From NCBI GenBank assembly GCA_007922305.1, contig ML677333.1, positions 16,204,676-16,268,675 of the forward strand: DNA of 64,000 bases, written 5' to 3'. Below the pieces are notes generated by a model. The model had not been told where the DNA came from, did not search any database, and was given only the letters and a program-made list of their open reading frames with translations. The position numbers were made by a program, and so were the translations under genes. Shown one piece after another: positions 56,806 through 64,000 of this stretch; position 1 is the first letter of the stretch, and every line of letters begins with the position of its first letter. This DNA comes from Dermatemys mawii. Lineage: Eukaryota; Chordata; Testudines; Dermatemydidae.

Positions 56806-58164
56806 CCATCTTGCAATTACGTGGGCAGGAAAAGTACAAGGTAGGTAGAGCGAGGCCATGCATCAGTGGAATTTGTGATTTGCAGACATGTAAGATTGTA
56901 AGAGTGTACACTGTGTGTACACTATGTAGTTCAGTACACTCATTCTCTGCCTCACCTACTCTTCCGCTATCCCTGAAACCAAGCAAACTATAATGAAACA
57001 CAGAGGGCAGATTCACCATCACTGTACTGCTCCAGTTTTATAGCAGCGTAACTCCAATGAAATCATGAATTTGAAATTTCAGTGTAGACTGATACTTTTA
57101 AGGGTATTTTTTTCTGATTTCATTTGTCATTATGATGAAGAATCAAAAATTAGTGATTAAAACAAGATGGACTTTGCAAAATAGGAATAGATCAAATTCA
57201 TATGTATTTTCCCATTCAACAATAATAGCTTTATATTTCAGTTGTAATTTTTCAATTTCATTTAGTACTAAAAGTGTTACCCACTAGAATCAATTATAAG
57301 GTGTTGTCTATTAGAGGTGATGCATTCAGTTGCTTACTTTTGCAGTTACGAAAAATAGTTTGTGTGAAGTATTCAGAATAAGTTTGGAACTGTCTTATAT
57401 AATTTTTAACTTTCATTTTCTGTTAAGCTTAGTAAAGGAACATGAACACAATTCATTTGGTAAATTAGCAGTGTCAGAAAGAAAGCAGTTACACCCACAA
57501 TGGTAAATCAGTTGTTCCAGACTGCTAAAATGAACTAAAATTGTCAATCACTCAAATCAGGCTGAAAGGGCTTAACATTATGCTGGCATGCAAATAAGAG
57601 GAGACGTCTGCTGAGAGTAGATCTGTACTGAAAGAGTAACGAAAGTACAGGAAATCGTTTGGAGCTGTCATTAAAATAAAAAGCCTAGGAAAGTATTTGA
57701 AAAGAAAAGAAAAAAAAAGCACATGGGGGAAATGCACTCATGTCTCATGTTCTCCTGTTTCAGAGGATTATATCACCTGGGTGGGGGGGGAGGAGCCCAG
57801 AGCTACACTGACAGAAAAGAGTCTCTCATAAAAGTTATATTATGTTTGAAAAATGCCCTTCACAGTATTTTTTAACATATACAGGAATCATAAAGATCTT
57901 TGCCAGTTTGATGAGGTCTCGAAAGATCCGTTACAGGATGCTTCATTTATACATCCAATCTAGACTCTGAGTCTGTAAAGACTTATGCATGTGCTTAATT
58001 TTACACACTGTGAGCATGACTTGAGTGTAACTACTCATAAAGTTAAGTAGGAAGACATATCCAGTGTTAGAGTACTTTCCCTTCACCCTCCCATGCCCCT
58101 GGTTCTTGTTATGCAGATATCAAGCAGCAAAAGACCAGAAGTCCAAAGTGCAGACAATGCAATG
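56806..58164. other. Unassigned non-coding sequence
   Basis: No recognised repeat or exon. A G-run (GGGTGGGGGGGGAGG) lies at about 57780-57795. Confidence 0.4.
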
Positions 58165-58460
58165 TTTGTTGGGGTTAGTTTCCAAGCAAGCATATTCTAA
58201 AGCCCTTCACACCAGTTGGGCGTATCTCTATACGCTGATAGAATCTGTTCCCCAGGGTTTCGTTCCCAGCTCTGATGCTGCAGAGCATTTGTCCCGTGTC
58301 CCTCTTCCCAGCTCGGACACCTCAGAGCCTTGCATATGTCCCTGTTCCTTATCCCCTGTTCCCGTTCTCCCCACTTAGCAAACATGATTCCAATTTCCCT
58401 TCCCCTCACTTCCTGTTTGACCCCAGTTTATATAGCAATATTTTCAGCTATACCTTAACC
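58165..58460 (+). mobile_element. LTR retroelement fragment, cut by a hAT element
   Basis: CCCAGCTCTGATGCTGCAGAG, CCACTTAGCAAACATGATTCC, then GTTTATATAGCAATATTTTC (TATA-like) and CTATACCTTAACC, an LTR-type sequence I recall from turtle repeats. It stops abruptly where the hAT terminus begins at 58461. Endogenous-retrovirus origin is possible; there is no coding part. Confidence 0.45.
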
Positions 58461-59100
58461 CAGGGGTAGGCAGCCTATGGCATGCATGCCAAAGGTGGCA
58501 CATGGGCTGATTTTCAGCGGCATTCACACTGCCAGGTCCTAGCCACCAGTCCCAGAAGCTCTGCTGCTGGCCTGGGGTACCGGCTGCCAGCCCCCTGCCA
58601 GCTGGCATTCTGACTGCAGGCCCCGCTCAGCCTGCTGCTAGTCCTGGGTCCCAGCCACCAGTCCCAGGGCTCCCCTGCTAGCCAGGGGTCCCAGCCACCG
58701 GCCCAGGGCACTGCAGCCCCCCCCCAGGTGTAGCCAGTGGCCCCAGCCTGGAGCAGTGGGGGTAGAGAGAGTAGCAAGAGGGTTGCAGCTCAGCACTCCT
58801 ACCTTAAAAATTTTTCTAGTGCCACTGTACTAGGATATTTTAAAGTCTTATTTGCTGCCTACATCACTATCATGCCATGTGGAACAGTGCACTGCATTTG
58901 ACATTGAGATTAGAATGTACATGCAAGAACTGGAAGCAGCATTTTCTGACAGATTTCAAGATTTCCAGCGATTTGGCCCTATGCGTTCTTTTCTAATTAA
59001 ATCTGAAAAGTTCAATGAAAACGACTTAGATTTGTCTGTATTTCAGTGGATGGGTGTTGAAGATTTCGAAATGCAGCTCATTCAGTTATAGACCATGGCC
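58461..59100 (+). mobile_element. hAT element with transposase fragment, 3' truncated
   Basis: Starts CAGGGGTAGGCAGCCTATGG and, for about 90 bases (GTGCC...GGCACATGGGCTGATTTTCAGC), matches the two MITEs at 39810 and 40481. A GC-rich filler with repeated CCCAGCCACC units follows, then a transposase fragment. No 3' terminus or second copy of CCTTAACC was found. Confidence 0.65.
58852..59091 (+). pseudogene. hAT transposase C-terminal fragment
   Basis: The frame contains YMQELEAAFSDRFQDFQRF, FLIKSEKFNENDL and GVEDFEMQLIQL. It has the arrangement 'L..eF..RF.DF...  f..P F..........lQ.ELIdLQ' found between the catalytic core and the C-terminal dimerisation region of hAT transposases of the GTF2IRD2/SCAN-ZBED-like group. 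Too short to act; the frame stops right after IQL. Its place behind a matching hAT terminus supports the assignment. Confidence 0.6.
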
Positions 59101-59734
59101 CATCTAATCAAAAAAGTGCCAATTCTTTTTTGGCATTAACTATTTTAACTCTTGATATTTTTGTTATCCAATCCCACTTTGAATCAGAATAAACCTCATT
59201 CTACTTAGAATCTGAATGCAACTTTTACCTAAAATACATACGGGGAAGATTTCAATTTTTGCAATAATCTGAGCTAATCAGACTATATAAAAATAGCCAC
59301 ATCTCAGAGTTTGAAATTTTATGTATAGTTATTATAGAGACAGAAATCTCTCCATACTTAAGGTTTGCCACTCAGTTTCCTATATAAATCTGGTACTCTC
59401 TAATTTACAAAACAAACAAACAAATAAAAAAGGGGTATCGGCCTGAAAATTGGTAGTCTAGATTTGGATCTGAGGTAGAATCTTTTTTCTAAATTTCAAG
59501 TAAATTGTGCATGGAATTGTTGTATTAAGCACCTTAAACATAAAGATTTGTACCAGAATCCCAAAAGTCTTCTAACTTTTCTCCTAGGCTCATCTAGACA
59601 AGGTCTAGTGCTCAGGACCAAAATCTGGTTGATGAAACACTTATTTTAAAAGGTTTTAATATTTTAATTAGTAAGGTCACCATAATTTATTATTTGTAAT
59701 ACAATGGTGCGTAGTGGCCTCAACCAGGATCCCA
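59101..59734. other. Unassigned non-coding sequence
   Basis: AT-rich; a (CAAA)n run lies at about 59412-59428. No feature. Confidence 0.4.
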
Positions 59735-59905
59735 GGACCTTATTTTTCTATGCATTGTATGAACATACAGTGAGATAGTCCCTGTCCCAAAAAGCTTACA
59801 TTGTACACACAGAGTGAGAAGGGAAACAGAGATGGAGGGCAGTGAAGTGACTTGCCCAATGTCTCACAACCAAATACCTCAATTAGTCAAATATCAAATG
59901 AATGA
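59735..59905 (+). repeat. MIR-type SINE
   Basis: GTCCCTGTCCCAAAAAGCTT, then GTGAAGTGACTTGCCCAATGTC and TCACAACC, in MIR order. Confidence 0.65.
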
Positions 59906-61436
59906 AGGAGACTAAGGCTCTGTTCCTGTAAGAAGCTCTGTGTGGACAGGATCTGAAGTCACTGCAATTCCATATAGAGGAAGGAATTAGTGAATTTTGA
60001 TGCACTTAGAGATAACATTCTATCCATGTAATAGGTGCTCCATTCTTGCAGGACGGGAGGAATGGTAAAGCTCTAGGGTTGTGGGAAATCCCAACCTCTC
60101 TAGGCAATGATTGGCATGCACTTTTCCTTCACTGCGCAACAGCTAAAAATTACACATCACATTCCATCTGCCAATATTGCAAAGTAGCAAAGTTGCCTTA
60201 TTAATAGTTAAGGGGGATTCTCATATATTTATTTTATTTAATATGTATTTATGTATTAAGTTAATTGCTCTCTCCATCTTTTATTCACAGAGATCTACCA
60301 GTCATGGTTACCTGGATGTGTGTCTAGAGCCATATCTACTATAATAATTAATAATCCTAGATTCATAATAATTCCTTTCATCTAGAAAGATCTCAAACTT
60401 TAAAACTTTACATACGATTACTTCCATTCATCACTGAAATATTTAACTTTGAGATTAAACTCAGCAAGTGTTAACAGCACACAGCAAAACTACATAATGG
60501 TTTAGTCCAGCAAGGGAAAAATAGATCTAATAATAGCTACTGAAGCAGTTTTTCTTTAGGCAGAATATAATCAGTCAAACTGGAATTTGATCAGAATTAA
60601 AGTTAACACCCTCCTATTGCAAAATGTGCCTTGGGATATTTAGTTGCAACAGGTGGCCAAGACTCCGGTCTTACATCTCAAAAAGGCATCTCCAGAAGCT
60701 CATTGCTGCTATGCCCTTAGTACATACTGGGGGGTTGTTTTGGTACATAGAATTCCATTCACTCAATTGCCATCACCACTTCCTGCATCACCTGGGTTTT
60801 TCTTGGAGGCCTTTTATCAAAAGGCCCCCTTGGGATTTTCAGATTTTGGAGTATTATTGGCCGAGTCCCTTGTTTGTTGTACCTTATGGCTTTAGTTTAG
60901 TTATGTTAAGATACCCAGAGGCGTTCACACATGGGTAACCATAAGGAGAAGTTTGTTATTAAATACTTAATGATCAAAAGCAAAACTGGCATCTCTGAAA
61001 TAGAGATCGAAAAAGTATTTTGAGTGTACTTTTTTGATCTTTTATAGAAAGAGCAACTTACGTTTTTATTGCACTTTATCATGCCAGAGTATCTAAGGCA
61101 CTTTATAATAATATTGTAATTAAGTTTTAATCTATTAAACAATGTTAATAATTAGTTAAAAGTCAGTAAAAACAAATTGATCTTAGGTTTAAACTTAAGA
61201 GGAAAGAATTTTTGATGTCAGTAGGAAATTAGATTAATAAACCAGGTGCACGATTGTTAAGAGAACATTTAAAGTAACACATTTCAGTTTGCTTTGGCTG
61301 ACAACTGATAGAGAGAAGGCATTACTTCAGAGCAGGCTCCTGTTTGTGAAGAAATCACACTTTGCAAGTCTTCCATGCATGATCTCAAAGCAAAAACAAT
61401 AAATGAAACTAGCCTTTCAGTATCCTTATTATGTAT
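59906..61436. other. Mostly unassigned non-coding sequence
   Basis: About 61060-61110 (ATTGCACTTTATCATGCC...AGGCACTTTATAAT) resembles an old SINE. Otherwise nothing. Confidence 0.35.
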
Positions 61437-61595
61437 GTAATCAAAACTGTCCATGTTTTATACACAAGGAAGTTGAAACACATAGCGGTTTGCTAAAGTC
61501 GCACATCAAGTCCAAGGCAGAGCTAAGAATAGATTCCATATTTGCCAGTGCCCGACCCTGTGCTTTCACCCCAAGACCAGCCTATTTCTCTTTAA
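61437..61595 (+). repeat. MIR-type SINE
   Basis: AAGGAAGTTGAAACACATAGC, then TTTGCTAAAGTCGCACATCA, AGGCAGAGCTAAGAATAG and CCTGTGCTTTCACCCCAAG-type end, diverged MIR core. Confidence 0.65.
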
Positions 61596-61925
61596 ATAAA
61601 TTTTCTAGATAGTTCCAAATGTGGGCAATAGATAATACAGCTGGATCATAATTAGATGAACTTATATTAAGTTAACTTCCTGGAAAATGCAACTGTATTT
61701 TGTACCAATTCCACCTTATTGTTCAAATAAGATGGAACACCCATAAGCAAAGTACTGGGTTATGAAAATCACCTGGGAAGAACAAGAAAGCTGGGATCCA
61801 AATTTCTGCAGAATTTCTGATAAGGTTCAGTCTGGAATCGTCTCTCAGGAGACTACATCTGTCTCCACAGACTATAAACACATCAACATGTGAGTACACT
61901 AGGATTTTTAATGATAGTTGATTGA

Positions 61926-61946
61926 TGAGAGAGAGAGAGAGAGAGA
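61926..61946. repeat. (GA)n microsatellite
   Basis: About ten GA units. Confidence 0.9.
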
Positions 61947-62504
61947 AGTGGTTTAAGGTCTGTGTCCTGCAAGTCCCTTTATCTTCATTTGCCTCCGAGC
62001 CCATACGCTATTGATTTGGCGTGGGGACTTAAGCAGATAGCCAGAATCTGGAATTCCTACTACATAAAATGCCGCATTGTCATGAATAAAAACCAGGCCC
62101 CCGTCCTCAAAAAATGTTACCAGTTGAAACAAAGGAGAATTTCCATTAATTATCTGGTTGGGAATTTTCCTTCAGAATGATTTTTGAACAGAAAATGCAG
62201 TTTCCAGAAAATCAAATCTACACCTGAGTCAGACAAAAGATAGAGGGGAAACAGTCCCAGGGAGGTGAAGTGACTTGCTCCAGGTCAAACAGCAGGTCTG
62301 TGGCAGAGCCTCTTATGAAATGAACTCTAAAAATATAGCAATACAGTGTTGGTAATAGAACTTCGTAATTAAAAAACACAAAATATATTCAGTAATATTT
62401 TCACAAATAAGAAACATTTCATCTGTGTCCTTCAGTAGTGTTCCAGCAAATATATTTACCATATGGAGTATTCATTGAATCACCAAAATTTTAAGTGAAT
62501 ACTA
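61947..62504. repeat. Unassigned with a MIR fragment
   Basis: 62255-62312 (GGAGGTGAAGTGACTTGCTCC, AGGTCAAACAGCAGGTC) is a MIR core fragment; the rest is unassigned. Confidence 0.5.
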
Positions 62505-62592
62505 GAGAATAATCATTAATGATCTGGAGGATGGCGTGGACTGCACTCTCAGCAAGTTTGCAGATGACACTAAACTGGGAGGAGGGTAGATA

Positions 62593-62890
62593 TGCTGGAG
62601 CAGGGATTGGCAACCTTGGCACGTTGAACCACAGGGTAAGCACTGTTTACTTGCCAGTTCTCCGACCGTGGCTCTCACTGGCCGCGGTTCACTGCTCCAG
62701 TCCAATGGGGGCTGCGGGAAGTGGCAGCCAGCACCGCGCTGCTTCCCGCAGCCCCCTTTGGACCGGGACGGCGAACCGGGGCCAGTGGGAGCCGCAGTTG
62801 GTGAACCAGCAAGTAAACAAACCAGCGGGCCCACTAGAGGTGCTTACCCAGTGGTTCCGTGTGCCAAGGTTGCCGATCCCTGTGCTGGAG
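62593..62890. mobile_element. hAT MITE inserted in CR1, perfect 8-bp TSD
   Basis: Element 62601-62882 (282 bp), flanked by TGCTGGAG at 62593-62600 and 62883-62890. Terminal inverted repeats of 22 bp differ at one position (start CAGGGATTGGCAACCTTGG; end CCAAGGTTGCCGATCCCTG). The interior is GC-rich and itself partly palindromic (GTGGCTCTCACTGGCCGCGG with CCGGGGCCAGTGGGAGCCGC). CR1 sequence is continuous across it. Confidence 0.95.
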
Positions 62891-63503
62891 GGTAGGGATA
62901 GGATACAGAGGGATCTGGTTAGAGGATTGGGCCAAAAGAAATGTGATGAGGTTCAACAAGGACAAGTGCAGAGTCCTGCACTTAGAATGGAAGAATCCCA
63001 TGTGCTACTACAGACTAGGGACCGAATGGCTAGGCAGCAGTTCTGCAGAAAAGGACCTAGGGGTTACGGTGGATGAGAAGCTGGATATGAGTCAACAGTG
63101 TGCCCCTGTTGCCAAGAAGGCTAATGGCATTTTGGGTTGTATAAGTAGGGGCATTGCCAGCAGATCGAGGGACGTGATCCTTCCCCTCTTTTCAGCAGTG
63201 GTGAGGCCTCAAGTGGAGTACTGTTTCCAGTTTGGGGCCCCACACTACAAGAAGGATGATGAAAAATTGGAAAGAGTCCAGCAGAGGGCAACAAAAATGA
63301 TTAGGGGGCCGGAGCACATGAGTTACGAGGAGAGGCTGAAAAAACTGGGATTGTTTAGTCTGCAGAAGAGAAGAATGAGGGAAGATTTGACAGTTCCTTT
63401 CAACTACCTGAAAGGGGATTCCAAAGAGGATGCAGCTTGCCTGTTCTCAGTGGTGGCAAATGATAGAACAATGGTCTCAAGTTTTCCACTAGGAGGGTGG
63501 TGA
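62859..63503 (+). pseudogene. CR1 reverse transcriptase C-terminal part, 214-codon open frame
   Basis: From about residue 28 it reads [72 protein letters not shown], then [20 protein letters not shown] and [15 protein letters not shown]: the thumb/C-terminal region of CR1 ORF2, which drives target-primed reverse transcription. The frame is open for about 185 CR1 codons. The N-terminal endonuclease and the palm are missing here; part of the palm lies upstream of the MITE. Confidence 0.85.
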
Positions 63504-63676
63504 AGCACTGGGTTTCCTAGGGAGGTGGAGGAATCTCCTTCCTTAGGGATCTTTAAGGTCAGGCTTGACAAAGCTCTGGCAGGGATGATTTAGTTGGGGA
63601 TTGGTCCTGCTTTGAGTGGGGGGTTGGACTAGATGACCTCCTGAGGTCCCTTCCAACACTGATATTCTATGATTCT

Positions 63677-64000
63677 ATAGAAAGAAAAGTCTGAACTCTC
63701 AGACATGAGTATTCACACTTGAAATCTGATTCTAAGACTTACATTCATCTAAGACCTTCTGGGGTCGGAGCAGGGGCACCTATCCTGCAGCCCCAGTCCT
63801 GGAGCTGCTGCAGCAGGGAGAAGCACCTCTCTGCCTCAAAGCCCAGGCGCTGCTGTGGGGAGAGAGAGATGGAGGAATCATCTCTCCCCGTCATAGCCCC
63901 AGAGCACCCTCTTACACCCCAAACCCCTCATCCCTGACCCCATTCCAGAGCCCACACTCCCAGCTGGAGCCCTCACCCCCTGCACCCAGCCCTGAGCCCC
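63677..64000. repeat. GC-rich repeat running off the window
   Basis: From about 63765 the sequence becomes C-rich (CCAGAGCACCCTC, CCAGAGCCCACACTCCCAGC, GGAGCCCTCACCCCCTGCAC), the texture of a hAT-type MITE interior. Its end lies beyond the window. Confidence 0.4.

Larger units (their letters stand above)
62505..63676 (+). mobile_element. CR1 LINE, 5' truncated, interrupted by a hAT MITE
   Basis: Begins in the reverse transcriptase at INDLEDGVDCTLSKFADD (about 62515-62570, catalytic FADD intact). After the MITE it continues in a second frame (62859-63503). A 3' UTR of GATGACCTCCTGAGGTCCC and the terminal ATTCTATGATTCTATAG direct repeats end at 63676. It is the best-preserved CR1 here, but a stop before the MITE, a small deletion near 62915 and a stop after GGW inactivate it. 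Confidence 0.9.

Overview
This window is vertebrate nuclear DNA, most likely from a turtle. It is AT-rich with CpG-poor background, has no compact gene order, and is full of decayed transposable elements of a chelonian type. These include CR1 LINEs ending in the (ATTCTATG)-like 3' tail, Penelope-like elements (PLEs) whose 3' end reads GGCTACCCCTCTGAT, hAT transposons and MITEs with 8-bp target duplications, Ty3/gypsy LTR elements, and MIR-type SINEs. The species call is inference from these families. No bacterial, plasmid or phage feature and no CRISPR array is present.

Only one stretch looks like a host-gene exon: a 69-bp, phase-neutral segment at 9117-9185. It has a good acceptor and a consensus donor and encodes 23 residues. 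I cannot name the gene. Apart from it the window reads as a long intron or intergenic DNA. The longest open frames are transposon remnants or chance frames inside LTRs and low-complexity sequence.

Layout. 1-9 kb: mostly unassigned sequence with two palindromic MITEs (2.5 and 5.9 kb) and an AT-rich repeat. 9-12.4 kb: the candidate exon, a CR1 ORF1 (SGNH-esterase-like) remnant, then an antisense hAT transposase remnant of the ZMYM1-like/DUF4371 kind. Three phased heat-shock-element-like repeats lie upstream of the hAT remnant. 15-17.2 kb: two fold-back PLE insertions, one with an open GIY-YIG endonuclease frame. 19-20.2 kb: antisense gypsy reverse transcriptase abutting another PLE. 24-28 kb: SINEs and a C-rich hAT MITE. 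28.5-30.5 kb: three PLE insertions with 12-bp target duplications. 33.6-37.7 kb: an antisense CR1 split by a gypsy element with two LTRs and by another CR1. 39.8-41.5 kb: two hAT MITEs beside a fold-back PLE. 41.8-44.1 kb: two LTRs, one splitting a TA microsatellite. 45.8-48.6 kb: a three-level nest (CR1 containing an antisense CR1 containing a hAT element). 58-59 kb: an LTR fragment cut by a hAT element that keeps a transposase fragment. 62.5-63.7 kb: a CR1 reverse-transcriptase end with a hAT MITE inserted in it.

The most notable signal is the PLE set. At least five copies are head-to-head inverted (fold-back) structures. Four insertions (three fold-backs and one short tail) have clear 12-16 bp target duplications, and a fourth fold-back has a less exact one. 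Several carry a hammerhead-ribozyme-like core next to the 3' tail, in canonical or decayed form. This organisation matches what is known of PLEs, but so many fold-back copies in one window is unusual and gives direct evidence on how they insert.
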